Of a stretch of 64,000 bases of DNA, positions 9,750 through 20,534 are shown in pieces. The notes beneath the pieces were generated by a model, which was given only the letters and a program-made list of their open reading frames with translations, was not told the origin of the DNA and did not search any database. A program made the position numbers and the translations under genes. This DNA comes from Marchantia polymorpha subsp. ruderalis (Eukaryota > Streptophyta > Marchantiopsida > Marchantiales > Marchantiaceae). Location of the stretch: the NCBI GenBank assembly GCA_037833965.1, contig AP031355.1, positions 1,513,501 to 1,577,500 on the forward strand, given 5' to 3'. Position 1 is the first letter of the stretch. Each line of letters begins with the position of its first letter.

Positions 9750-12080
9750 ATGTCGAAGGTCCCCCAGCTGCGAGTGTCTCCACTCAGAGTGCCGCAGATC
9801 GGTCTACGCGCATTCCAGGATGTGTTGACGAAGTTGAAGCTTGAATTCCTCCTTTGGGGATGGAATTGGACGTGTCCGGAGATGGTGCGCGAATATTTGC
9901 GGGAGAAACACCAGCCCGCGCGCGGATTCCGCCCCCATCCAGAGCGGTGGGACATTAGTCACTGGGCGCAGGTATTAGGAAGGTGTGCAGGCGAGGAAGG
10001 ATATCTCCTCTTCGAGGCCGAAAGCGTGAAGGTGTCGAAGGAGGAAGACAACTCCTACAATGATCTTTTCAAGGTTGGCAAGCATCCCAAGAACGGCTTC
10101 CGGACGCAGGATTACAAAGATCGATTGCGGAGAAATGTCGCGACTGCATTGCTTCAAATATTGCAGCCGACTAAGACCGCCTACATGCATGGTTGGCAAG
10201 TGGGATTTGTGGAGCTAGTGTTGTCAGGAGCTCTGATTCATTGGGCACGGCTCCTGTGGAAGGTGACGCGCCAACATGCGCAAGAAGAGAGAGAAGGGAC
10301 CCTCAATCATCTTTCGCCTTACCTGATCGTGTTCTATCGAGCGATGGGATGTTTGACAGCTTCAGAGCGGGCGCGATTTCCGCTGTTGACCCGGAGTAAT
10401 CCGGGTAGATACTTGCGGGAGGCTGAAGTGGACACAGATCCGGACGAAGCACCTGCCAGTCCAGCTCCGGCTCCGGCAAGAGCAGAAGAAGAGCATCGAC
10501 GTGAGCGCGCACCGCGGAAGCGGAAATGGGATGAGAGGCCAGAAGACAGGCAGCCGGAAGCTTCCACTGCGCCGACTCGGAGTCGGCCAACCCACGAGCT
10601 TTACAGCCGGCCGAAGCAGAGGGCACGTAAGTTGGTGTTACCGACTAGCAGTGCGGAGACCGGGCGTACTCCGGTCCGGCCGAATGTCCTGCCCACGCAG
10701 GAGGAGATAATAGTGCAGGTTCTGGGGAGGTTGATGAACCCCTCTGCGCAGAAGGCGCGGATGCCTTCGGAAGAAGTCAGGCGAACTGAGAGTCGGCCGA
10801 CTGCGAGTCGGTCAACTGAGAGTCGGCCAGATTCGCCGACTGCGAATCGGATAGACCCGGCGACCATTGTGCGGGCGCCTTCGGCGGACACACCTGCGGC
10901 GAAGTCACCTTCCGCGCAGATCGCGCCGGAGGTGCAGGCAGTAGAAGTGGGCGGTGCAGGGGCGACAAGAGTGACTGCGGCGCCGACCCCTTCGAGAACA
11001 GGAGATCAAGCCGGAGCGAAGGCTCAGGCAGTGGGATCTCCCATTGCCTTGGATATCTTAGCAGGGAGTGGAGTGGCAGTCGCGGCGGAAGCTGCCACGC
11101 ACCACAGTTCCAGGGAGTCGCCAAGAGCTTCTGTGGCGACTGAAATCCTCGAAACAGAGGATGAGACGAGTTCGGAAGAACAGGAAGCGGACTCTGTGCG
11201 TGGGACGCCAACAGGGGTACTGTGCGAGCAGATAGTGCCACTCTTGTGATATTTGGATAGCAAGGCAACAAAGTACGCGAATCCTAGAAAACCGCAGTCT
11301 TATGTGGAGTTAGTCAAGAACAGGACGAGGAACAAGGTGGCCATTTGGGGCACTAGGTGCCAAGCGTTGGAGATGAAGAATACTGCCCTCCAACAGCACC
11401 TGGCGATCACGAAGAGGCTACAACAAACCCTGCAACAACAGCGTGAGGATGCGGCGATGAAAGCCCAGGAGGATGTCGAGCTGATGCGGGCAAGGATTGA
11501 GTTGGAATTGCAGGAAGAGCGGAGACAAAACCGCATTCTGACAGAGGAGCTTGCGCGCCAGACGCGCGCATTAGAGCAAGGTCAGAGCACGCGCAAAGCG
11601 GATGAGGAGTTGTTGCGCAACTTGCAATCCGAGTGCGCGGAATTGAGGACGCAGCGCTCGGAGGCTGAGATGCAGCTGACAGAGGTGAAAGGCAGCAGTC
11701 GGCGCGATGCGGATCGTACGCGAGAGGAGTTGGTGGCGCGGGTGACCCAGTGTCTCAAAGGTTACACCCACTGGGAAGTGGCGGCGTAGGAGAAAATCAC
11801 ACTAAGGGAGTTTGAGCTTCGGGCGGCGGCGTTGACGGAGGGTGACAGTCGGAGTCGGCGGCGAGTGGCGAAGAAATTAGAGGCCTTCTTGTCGGGTGCG
11901 CGCGATACTATGGCGCACTTGGAGTCGGAAGTGACAGGGGTCCTTCGGCGGCTGGGGTTGGGCAACTGAGCGGAAGACTGGCAGGGTAGGGAGTTAGTGC
12001 GCGGCAGTCCGTCGCGCAGAAGGCGCAGCAACGGATCTGCAGAGTGCAGCAGTGTAGCTTGGTTCCGTGCAGGCATTTAG
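9750..12080 (+). pseudogene. Coil protein, family A, full length with three stops (A2)
   Basis: One frame runs from ATG 9750 to TAG 12078-12080, 776 codons, interrupted by TGA 11247, TAG 11787 and TGA 11967. Compared with sister copies these are CGA to TGA, CAG to TAG and CGA to TGA, all C-to-T. Domains: globular N-terminus (about 1-250); Pro/Ala stretch, PRKRKWDER and RPKQRARK basic motifs (about 250-300), possible nuclear-localisation signals; a shorter S-R-P-T linker than in A4 and A5; ALDILAGS and an acidic patch (about 430-490); then LCEQIVPLL and a coiled coil to about 770 with LQSEC, HWEVAA and LREFELRAAAL. The basic tail SRRRRSNGSAECSS ends near WFRAG. No enzyme motif is visible. Confidence 0.85.
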
Positions 12081-12124
12081 AGTAGCAGGTAGTGCAGCGT
12101 AGTGTTACTTAGGACCTTAGAGGG

Positions 12125-12153
12125 TATAAAGTAGTTCAAGGCGTTTTGCCTTG
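12125..12153 (+). promoter_or_regulatory. TATA box and hairpin downstream of the A2 gene
   Basis: TATAAA at 12125-12130 lies 45 bases after the gene's stop codon and is followed by CAAGGCGTTTTGCCTTG at 12137-12153 (6-bp arms, 5-base loop). A second short inverted repeat (cttcc/ggaag) follows. The TATA box faces the 3' terminus, about 1.03 kb away, and nothing but the element's own 3' region lies between. It may be a promoter as in an LTR, or part of a 3'-end signal of the gene. Confidence 0.55.
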
Positions 12154-13164
12154 GGATTCTTCCAGTTTCGGAAGTGCAGATCAGGAACTCACTTTCTCGG
12201 CGTGTTTGTGTGTTTAGTTCTGGCACCACGCAGAGGAGCTACAACTTGACGAAGGTACCGCATTTTGTAGCTGAAGGCCTTCGGCTGAATGTTCAGAGCT
12301 AGTATACCGGTTAGAGACTTGAGTAGTGCGGATCTACACCTGCGGGTGATTGCCGATGCTCAGAGCCGGTTGCGAGTTAGATACTTGAGCAGTTCCCCCT
12401 TACACCTTTGAGTGATTTATCCTGATTGTACTCCTACGGGACGTTTCCCCTGAATGCCAAAGTGAAGTTTTGCTACTTCGTGTAAACCTTGGTTATCAAT
12501 TCAAGTTACGCTGCAGAAGGCACCCTCAGGGCATACCTCTGTAGTAATTCTGGGAATGACAAGTGCCTAAGAATTCAAACTCTTCAATAGACTGTTATGG
12601 TGTGTGTGTTACTGAATTGTGTCTCAGTTGAGTTTCTCAGTCGGGCCTGTATTCTCTGCGCTTGGTGTGAGTTGAGGGTGACGTCCACCGCGTATGAGTG
12701 ACTTCATTCCGAAGTGGGAAGTCCAATCCGGGTTCCCTGCGCTAGCAGAAACTAGCGGAAGGGTTGTAAAAGCCGGAGTGGGAGTCACTACCTGCAGAGC
12801 CTCTGAATGTACTCTTGAGAGACTTTTCCCCCTGAAATCCTAAGCGGAGGTCCTGACCGACCTCCGAGTTGTGCTTTTCCAGTTTCAGGTGTGTGTGTTG
12901 AGTGACTTACGCTGCACTGTGCATCCTCCGAGTGACCTCCGATTTGAGCATCCTCTGAGTGACCTCCGAGTTGAGCATCCTCCGAGTGGCCTCCGAGTTG
13001 AGCACTTGCAGTATTTCTGGGAGTGATAGTCGCCTGAGAATTCAAACTCTCCAAAAGTCTGTTAAACGTGACACTTTGTACTCTGTGTGTTGCCTCTGTC
13101 CCTGTGGGTTCGACCTTTTTACCACCAACTGCAGTTTTAGCCTTTGGTGGGTTATTACAAGCTC

Positions 13165-13915
13165 CTCTAACAAAATTCAATTCTAAGTCTGCTTAAAATC
13201 CAGCTCATCTACGAGCTTCGCCTTCTCCTTGGCGAACTCCTTCGTCGCCTCTTCAAGTTTCTCATCGCGCAACTTGTCGACGGCCTGGTGCACCTTCCGC
13301 GTAAGAGCAATGTGGCCCAGCAGGCACTCATTCTTCTCCCGCAGATCTTTAATATCCCCATCCAGACGTGCCAACAACTTGCTGGTGCAGACTTTAGTGT
13401 GAGTCCGCCTGAGCACTAACTCGACGTAGGACCCAGGCTGGCGGGGGTCTGCATACTTCGTCACCTTGCGGGCAAGATACCTCAACAGAGGTACCACCTG
13501 CTCGCAAAGTGCCGCCGTCGGCGTGCCTGCCACCGATTGCTCCTCTTCCTCACCTGATCCCGATCCCGATTCCGTTTCTCCTTCTTCGTCATCCTCCGAA
13601 TTAAGGATTTCGGTTGCCACTGAATTCTCCGGCGATTCTCGTGAGTGGGGCTTCGTAGCGTCTGCTTCGTCTGCTGCCGCTGTTGCCGCTGCTGCCTCAC
13701 TGCTTCTGGCCAGAATGTCTAAGGCGGTGGGGGATTTTGGTTGTGCCAAACTCGCACCGCTCGCCCGTCCGGTTTCTACCAACTCCGTATTGCCGAAGGC
13801 GTTCGTGCGAAAGGTGTTTGTGCGGATTGCAATTGTGTGGAGTGCACACGTGTTTCCCCCTTCTGACTTTCATTCCCGCTCCTCCGTTAGGTCCTGCTCC
13901 TTCAATAGGTCCTGC
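13165..13915 (-). pseudogene. C1 coil protein, piece 3 (linker, acidic patch, first part of coil)
   Basis: On the minus strand from about 13782 to 13183 the frame gives ASLAQPKSP, TALDILARS, an acidic run (SEDDEEGETES), TAALCEQVVPLLRYL, TKYADPRQPGSYVEL, then heptad-like charged sequence ending in a stop at 13183. Compared with the plus-strand C gene at 40574 it is the same protein. Piece 2 lies beyond B1, at 24172-24662, and piece 4 beyond A2, at 8122-8229. The Lys in LLRYLARK replaces the usual Asp-Arg-Lys context (LDRK) by Ala. Confidence 0.85.
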
Positions 13916-14395
13916 TGTGGTACCCCACTTTTGGTATTTTTGAGGAAATTAAAACATTTTTGGAAAACTGTACCGCGGCAACAGTGTAAATAGCCTTCGG
14001 TGCATCAAAACAGAGTGAATTCGGAAGATCGTAGAGATTCTCGAGGGAACTCGTAGAATCTAGGAGTAGGGTGCAACGTCGGGGACGGACATCACCCTCC
14101 CTGCGGGCTCTGAAGGTATGACCCCTTTGGCGCAAGGCGCAAAATCCGCCTTCGGCGCTGCGCCTTCGGTGCTGCGCCTTTGGCGCTAGAGGAATTCTCC
14201 AGAATTTGGTCAATTCCCAAACGCCTCGACTTGGTTAGAGCCTTGTTGGAAAGAGTTCGACGCGCTGATTCCAACGAGCCCAAGAACGCCACAAACGGAT
14301 GAGGATTCCGGGAGTTATGAAGGTCGCAAGATACTCAGTTTTCCGCCTACGAGTAGGCGAGGGAAGTTTTGTCCTATGCGCGGACGAGGGTAGTT

Positions 14396-14467
14396 CGCCT
14401 ACGCGTAGGCGAAATAGGGTTTGACGTAGGCGCGATGTCCGCCGCGAATGTCGCCTACGCGTAGGCG
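14396..14467. repeat. Cluster of 16-bp palindromes CGCCTACGCGTAGGCG
   Basis: Two perfect copies at 14396-14411 and 14452-14467, with shorter relatives around them (cgcctacgagtaggcg near 14345, cgcctacgcacaggcg near 14500). The same family occurs in leaders and linkers of other copies, with centres ACGCGT, GTGCAC or GCGCGC that are themselves self-complementary. Confidence 0.8.
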
Positions 14468-14759
14468 AGGAAATCTCTGCACAGGCGGACGAGCGAAGTC
14501 CGCCTACGCACAGGCGCTTCGGCATCGGCGGAAAATCCGCCTTCAGCCCTAGAAATGCGCCTTCGGGGTTAGAAATTGTACGGCGCCTTCCGCGCCAGCG
14601 CAACAGCGCGGACGGGCAAGGAACCACCGGAGTAGCAAAATCCGTACGGACCGTACAGACTGTACGGACGGAACGGATTGATGCGCCTTCGGTCGGACGG
14701 AGTTACGGCGGCGAGAGCGCCGACGAAGAGGCAAGACATGGACAGACTTGACGGAGCCT

Positions 14760-14775
14760 GTTGACCGCGGTCAAC
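14760..14775. promoter_or_regulatory. Double W-box-like palindrome in B1 leader
   Basis: Perfect GTTGACCGCGGTCAAC, identical to the copies at 5988-6003 and 50531-50546, about 430 bases upstream of the first in-frame ATG at 15184. Confidence 0.45.
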
Positions 14776-15183
14776 GCCTTCCGCGCCAGCGCAGCAGCGC
14801 GGACGGAATTCGCCTACGCGCAGGCGAGCGCCTACGCACAGGCGGATGAAGTTCCGCGCCGGCGGAGATTCCGCCGGGGATTCCGCCTACGCCGAAGGGA
14901 GTTCAACTTTTGTCCGATGCGCGGACGATCACCTTCGACAGGAGGGGGATTGGCCGAGGAGCGGTACGAACGAGTGTAGCGCGCAAGGCGGAAAAGACGC
15001 CTTCGGCGCTGCGCACCCATGTCCGCGGCGTAGTACGCTAGCGGAGCTCAAATTTGCCAATTCGAGCGTGTGAGTTAAATCAGCGTCGGCGGAGCGTGAA
15101 GCCGCGCGTGAGAGTGGAGACCGTTTTAGCGTAGAGCCGGCGCGGCCATCAAGTGATTCGACCCTCACGACCAAGAGCCGACC

Positions 15184-15871
15184 ATGACCTTCGACCGGGA
15201 GACGGAGGGCGCCCCATTCTTGAATTCGCGATTTCATTTTCTAGTGCGAGCTGCGCGAGTCCACCTGCTAGCTGCTAAGCATTCCCGACATCGCCGCGCA
15301 GAGGATTACTTGTTGATTGAGAGAGAATTGAGTGCGCGCGATTTGGAATTGAGTGAGATTAGAGTTTGCAGAGGGAGCAAGGAGCTCGAGCGGAGCAGAG
15401 AGATAGCTAGCGGGCAATCTAATTTCAAGAACGCAATGTCGAAGCTGAGCCGATTGCGGATGCTGCCACTCCGGCTTCCACAGAATAGGTTGCGTGCCTA
15501 CGAGGAACGGCTGATTGCAAGAAAGCTCGATTTCTTGCTGTGGGGATGGAATTACATTTGCGTGGACATGGTGCGCGAATGGCTTGAACCACAGCGACCA
15601 CCTACGCGCGGATTGCGTCCGCATGTCGATCGGTGGACGGTCCAAGATTGGGCGCAGGCATTGGGAAGGTGTGCCGGCATCGAAGGGCACCTTCTCTTTG
15701 ATAGTGAGAGCGTCAAGGTGTCGAAGCAAGACGAGGCGCAATTTGTGGAATTGTTCAAGCGGGAGAGATCTACCAAGAATGGGTACAAGACCCGCGACTA
15801 CAAAGATCGCTTCCGCCGAACTTTAGCGGCGGCGCTGCTGCAATTGCTGCAGCCACACCGCGCCTGCTACA
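15184..15871 (+). pseudogene. Coil protein, family B, N-terminal part (B1, interrupted by A3)
   Basis: The frame opens at ATG 15184 with an 84-residue extension (MTFDRETEGAPFLNSRF at its start) and reaches the core ATG at 15436, after which RLRMLPLRLPQN, FLLWGWNYICVDMVREWLE, RGLRPHVDRW, WAQALGRCAG and YKTRDYKDRFRR follow. A3 is inserted after 15871 within the codon following HRACY, with duplication ctaca, and the gene resumes in frame at 20774. The extension is also open in the B6 and B4 copies, which argues that it may be translated; the core ATG is the position shared with family A. Role unknown; conserved Trp/Arg/Cys pattern suggests a folded domain. Confidence 0.78.
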
Positions 15872-17261
15872 TGTGGTAACACACTTTTTGTTTTTTTTGC
15901 AGAATTTAAACAATTTTAGAAAACTAGTACCGAAGCAGTGTTTGTAGTTAGAAAAGGGTACGTTAAATAGAGTGGATTGATGAGATCGTCACGAGGTCAC
16001 GAAGAATCGCGTAGTCGGATGTACCAACGTCAATGTCTTCGGCGCCTTCGGCAAAAGCTCCTTTTCTTAGGTGTCTCTACTCACGCGCTTCCAGCGTTTA
16101 AGGAAGCTACGCTTCCGGCGCAGACACCTCAGGAGGAGGTTTTGCTAAAGACGTCAGAAGAACGGCCCGGACCTCTGAAGGCTTCCGACCATGAGTGCGC
16201 CTTCGGCGATGCGCCGCTAGCGCGGGAAGGGAAAACCTTCATAACGATCGGAATACATGGTAGATCCAGTTGGTTGAAGTCGCATTAGAAAGAGCTCGGG
16301 ACGCTCGTTCTAACGAGCCCAAGAGCGTCGGAGATGGATCAGGGACAAAGAAGTTATGAGCGTCGGAAAACTCGTAGCCGGACATGCGCCGTTCGCGCTA
16401 GGGTTCACAGCCGGAAAGGACTCCCGTACGCCTTCGGCGATGCGCCTTCGGCGATGCGCCTTCGGCGGAATCGCGCGCTCATGGGAGGAAACCAACTCAG
16501 AGTCGGAAGCGCCTTTGGCGGCTGCTCATGGAAGGAAAGCGCCGGTCGGATGTACGCCTCCGACGTGGCGCTGATGGCCGGCTGCGCTGGCATGATTTGC
16601 GCTGGCATGATTTGCGCCGGCGGGATATGCGCCGTCAGCAATGGACGAGGCATAAAGGACAAAATAAGCGGTACGAATACGCGCCGGCGTAATTCGCGCC
16701 GACTGGATGTGCGCCTCCAGCAAGGCGCCGACGGATAAGGAACACGCCAGCGGCGACGCGCCTCCGGTGATGGACGGGTTAGGGAAAGACAACATAGCCG
16801 ACGTATACCCTACGGCGGACTCGAGTCCGGAAGACGGTGGCGGCGGGAGAATTCAACATTCACGCATGCGAATGCGCGCAGTGCGGAGACGTGAATTCGC
16901 GCATGCAAAGGGCGAACCGTTAGGCCGTATAGCCGGCTGCGTACGTTGTAACCAGTAAGAACGTTGGACGTTCTTGAATTCGGAGAAGAAAAGACTGCTC
17001 TCCAGTCTCATTCTCTCATTCTTGATTCTGCGAGTTCCAGCTTCCAAGATTACGCGCAAGGGCGGAGAGACCTGCAGTGAGAGGAGAGAGTGCGGAGACG
17101 AGTTGCGCAAGGATCTTGACAGACCTTGGAGAGAATTGCGAGTAGCGAACTTGAGCGTGAGCGAAGAGAGAGTGAGCAGTCAGTGCTTGAGCGGCCGACG
17201 CGCAGTGGCGATTGTGAGAGGGCGAGCGAAAGGGAGAACGTTTGTGTGTGCAGGAAACGCA

Positions 17262-19815
17262 ATGTCAAAGGTTCCCCAGCTGCGAGTGTCTCCCCTCAGG
17301 GTGCCGCAGATCGGTCTACGCGCATTTCAAGATGTGCTGCTGGGGTTGAAGCTCGATTTCCTCCTGTGGGGGTGGAACTGGACATGTCCGGAGATGGTGC
17401 GCGAGTATCTGCAGGAGAGACACAAGCCCTCACGCGGATTCCGTCCACATCCAGAAAGATGGGACATTTGTAACTGGGCGCAGGTGTTGGGCAGGTGTGC
17501 CGGCGAGGAAGGGGATCTCCTCTTCGAGGCTGATAGCGTGAAGGTGTTCCAGGAGGAAGAAATCTCCTACAATGAGCTCTTCAAAGTTGCCAGGCATCCC
17601 AAGAACGGTTTCCGGACAAGGGATTACAAAGATCGATTGCGGAGAAATGTCGCGACTGCATTGCTGCAGATATTGCAGCCGACCAAGACCGCTTACATGC
17701 ATGGTTGGCAGGTAGAATTTGTGGAGCTAGTGTTGTCAGGAGCTCCAGTGCATTGGGCACGGCTCCTGTGGAAGGTGACGCGCCAACATGCGCAAGAAGA
17801 GAAAGGAGGAACCCTCAATCATCTTTCACCTTACCTGATTGTGTTTTATCGGGCGATGGGTTGTTTGACAAATTCAGAGCGGACACGGTTTCCGCTGCTG
17901 ACCCGGAGCTATCCAGGTAGATACTCACGGGAGGCCGAAGTGGACACGGATCCGGACGAGGAACCTGCCAGTCCGCCTCCGGCTCCGGCCCCAGCAAGAG
18001 CAGCAGAAGAACGTCGAAGTGAGCGCATTCCGCGAAAGCGGAAGTGGGATGAGAGACCTGAGGACAGGCAGCCGGAAGTGTCAGCTGCGCTGACTCGTGG
18101 TCGGCCCACCCACGAGCCTCACAGTCGACCAAAACAGAGGGCACGCAAAATGCCAACTAGTACTGAGGAGACCGAGCGTACTCCGGTCCGGCGGAATCCC
18201 ACGCAGGAGGAGATAATCGCGCAGATTCTAGGGAAGTCGACAAATACCTCTGCGCAGAAGGCACCAATGCCTTCGGAAGGAGATGGACGAATTGACAGTC
18301 GGCCGACTACGAGTCGGGCGACTGAAGGTCGACAAGCGGAAGGAAGGCCAACTGAGCGGCGCGTTGAACCGGACAGCAGGCCGGAAGCAGAAGAGAGTTT
18401 GGCTGACGAGCCAACAACCCTCAGAAGGTCCTCTTCGGCGGAAGGCACTTCTGAGAAAATGCCACCAGCAAGCAGGCCAAGTGGAGTGAAGACGCGCAGG
18501 GTGTATCCGACTGCCAGTCGGACAACTGCTAGTCGGCCGACTGCGAGTCGGTCAACAGAGGGTCGGCCGGATTTGCCGAGTGCGAGACGGACAGGGCCGG
18601 CGACCAGTGTGCGGACGCCTTCGGCGGACGCACCTTCAGCGAAGACACCTTCCGCGCAGATTGCGCCGGAAGGGCAGGCAGCAGAAGCGGGCGGTGCAAG
18701 GGTGACAGAAGTCACTGCGGCGTCGACCCCTTCGGAAACCGAAGATCGAGCCGCAATAGGGGCTCAAGCAGTGGGATCCCCCACTGCCCTGGATATTTTA
18801 GCAGGCAGCGGAGTGGCAGTTCAGCGGAAGCTGCTGCGCGCCACAGTTCTAGGGAGTTGCCAAGGGATTCGGTGGCGACTGAAATCCTCGAGACTGAGGA
18901 TGAGACGAGCTCGGAAGAGCAGGAAGCGGATTTTGTGCAGAAAACGCCAACAGGGGTGTTGTGCGAGCAGATAGTCCCACTCCTGCGATATCTGGATCGC
19001 AAGACATCCAAGTACTCGGGTACTGGAAAACCGCAGTCTTATGTGGAGACTATCAAGCGAAGGACGAGGAGCAAGGTGGCCACTTGGGCCTCTAGGTGCC
19101 AAGTATATGTGGATAGGAACACCGCCCTCCGACAACACCTGGCGGTCACACAGAAGCTATACCAAGCCTTGCAGCAGCAGAGGGAGGATGCGGCGACGAA
19201 AAGCCAGGCGGAGGCCGAGCTAATGCGGGTAAAGATCGAGTCGGAATTGCAGGAAGAGCGGAGACAAAACCGCATTCTAGCAACAGAGCTTGCGCGCCAG
19301 ACGCGCGCCTTAGAAGAAAGTCAAAGAGCCCGCAAGGAGGATGAGGAGTTGTTGCGCAACTTGCAATCCGAGTGCTCGGATTTGAGGGCGCAACGTGCGG
19401 AAGCGGAAATGCAGCTAGTAGAGGTGGAAGGCAGCTGCCGGGCGCGAGAAGAGTTGGCGACGCGGGTGACTCACTGTCTAAAAGGATACGCTCATAGGAG
19501 GTGGCAGCTCAAGAGAGGATCACACTCAGGGAGTTCAAGCTTCGGGCGGCGGCATTGACGGAGGGTGACAGTCGGAGTCGGCGGCGAGTAGCGAGGAAAT
19601 TAGAAACCTTCTTGTCGGGTGCGCGCGACACTATGGCGCACTTAGAGTCGGAAGTCACTGCAGCCCTCCGACGCCTGGGGTTGCGCAGCCGGTCGGAAGA
19701 CTGGCAAGGTAGAGACAGCGAGCGGAGCAGACCGGCGCGCAGGAGGCGCAGCACCGGATCCGCCGAGTGCAGTAGTATAGTTTGGTTTCGCGCAGGTGTT
19801 GCGAGTAGTAGATAG
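17262..19815 (+). pseudogene. Coil protein, family A, two frameshifts (A3)
   Basis: ATG 17262 opens a frame that continues to 18974; the same frame extends upstream without a stop to an ATG at 16974, adding 96 residues that begin with a hydrophobic stretch. Globular domain, PRKRKWDERPED, RPKQRARK and S-R-P-T/PSA linker are as in A5. About 18825 a one-base loss (cagttcagc against cagtcgcggc in A4) shifts the frame, and about 19495 another change in the HWEVAAQ motif shifts it again; the coil and basic tail can be followed to TAG 19813-19815. No in-frame stop is seen apart from these shifts, so the copy is fairly young. Confidence 0.85.
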
Positions 19816-19847
19816 CATAGCTTAGTGTTAGTTAGGACCTTTGAGGG

Positions 19848-19876
19848 TATAAAATAGATCAAGGCGTTTTGCCTTG
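19848..19876 (+). promoter_or_regulatory. TATA box and hairpin downstream of the A3 gene
   Basis: TATAAAAT from 19848, then the hairpin CAAGGCGTTTTGCCTTG at 19860-19876, 921 bases from TATA to the 3' terminus. Same arrangement as in the other A copies. Confidence 0.55.
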
Positions 19877-20516
19877 GGACTCTTCCAGTTTCGGAAGTGC
19901 AGATCAGGAACTCACTTTCTTGGCGTGTTTGTGCATTTTGGTCCTGGCACCACGTAGAGAAGCTGCAGCATAGCGAAGTTACCGTATGTGGTAGTTGAAG
20001 GCCTTCAGCTGAATGTTCAGAGCTAGTACCCGGTTAGAGACTTGAGTAGTGCGGATCTGCACCTGCGGGTGATTTCTAATGCTCAGAGCCGGCTGCGAGT
20101 TAGAGACTTGAACAGTTCCCCCTTACTCCTTCGAGTGACATATCCTGATTGTACTCCTACGGGACGTTTCCCCTAAATGCCAATGTGAAGTTTTATTACT
20201 TCGTGTAAGCCTTGGTTTGCAATTCAGGTTGTGTGTGTGTTACTGGATCGTGTCTAAGTTAAGTTCTCAGTCGGGCCTGCACTCCCTGCGTTTGGTGTGA
20301 GTCGAGGGTGACGTCCAGGACGTATGAAGAGGCTTCGTTCCGAAGTGGGAAGTCCAGTCCGGGTACCCTACGCTAGTTCCTGGCGGAAGGGCAGTAAAAG
20401 CCGGAGTGGGAGTCACTACCTGCAGAACCTCTGAGTGAACTTTTGAGACACTTTCCTCCTGAAATCCGAAGCGGAGGTCCTGACCGACCTCCGAGTTGTG
20501 CTTTTGCCAGTTTCAG

Positions 20517-20534
20517 GTGTGTGTGTGTGTGTGT
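20517..20534. repeat. GT microsatellite in A3 3' region
   Basis: Nine GT units. The same site in A4 is shorter, and in A5 of similar length, so the tract varies in length between otherwise alike copies. Confidence 0.85.

Larger units (their letters stand above)
8230..13159 (+). mobile_element. Element A2: complete family A coil element, 4,930 bp
   Basis: Begins TGTGGTAACACAC at 8230 and ends GGTGGGTTATTACA at 13159. The five bases before (8225-8229) and after (13160-13164) are both agctc, and the disrupted C1 coil gene reads through when the element and one agctc are ignored, so both borders are secure. Leader 8230-9749 holds the foldback module near 8630-8700 and palindromic mini-repeats; gene 9750-12080; 3' region 12081-13159 with TATA box and hairpin. 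The two termini, read inward, agree at 10 of 13 positions. Confidence 0.92.
13916..15435 (+). other. B1 leader
   Basis: About 1.5 kb between the 5' terminus and the core ATG of the gene. It holds a gtaaatag site about 75 bases in, the foldback module near 14225-14330, a run of CGCCTACGCGTAGGCG-type palindromes (14350-14520), a repeated cgtacggaccgtac block near 14645, the double W-box palindrome at 14760-14775 and further palindromes to 14850. An in-frame upstream ATG at 15184 could move the coding start into the leader. Confidence 0.65.

Noticed and set aside
8230-13159. Classification as Ginger, CACTA, hAT, Mutator or Helitron.
   Set aside because: TGTNR-like ends recall Ginger, but that group makes 4-bp duplications and carries an integrase-like transposase; CACTA, hAT and Mutator have 3-, 8- and 9-11-bp duplications and other ends; Helitrons make none.
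14340-14850. Evenly scattered short palindromes as a CRISPR-like array.
   Set aside because: Spacing is irregular, repeats are 11-16 bp and vary, there are no cas genes, and the context is eukaryotic transposon DNA.
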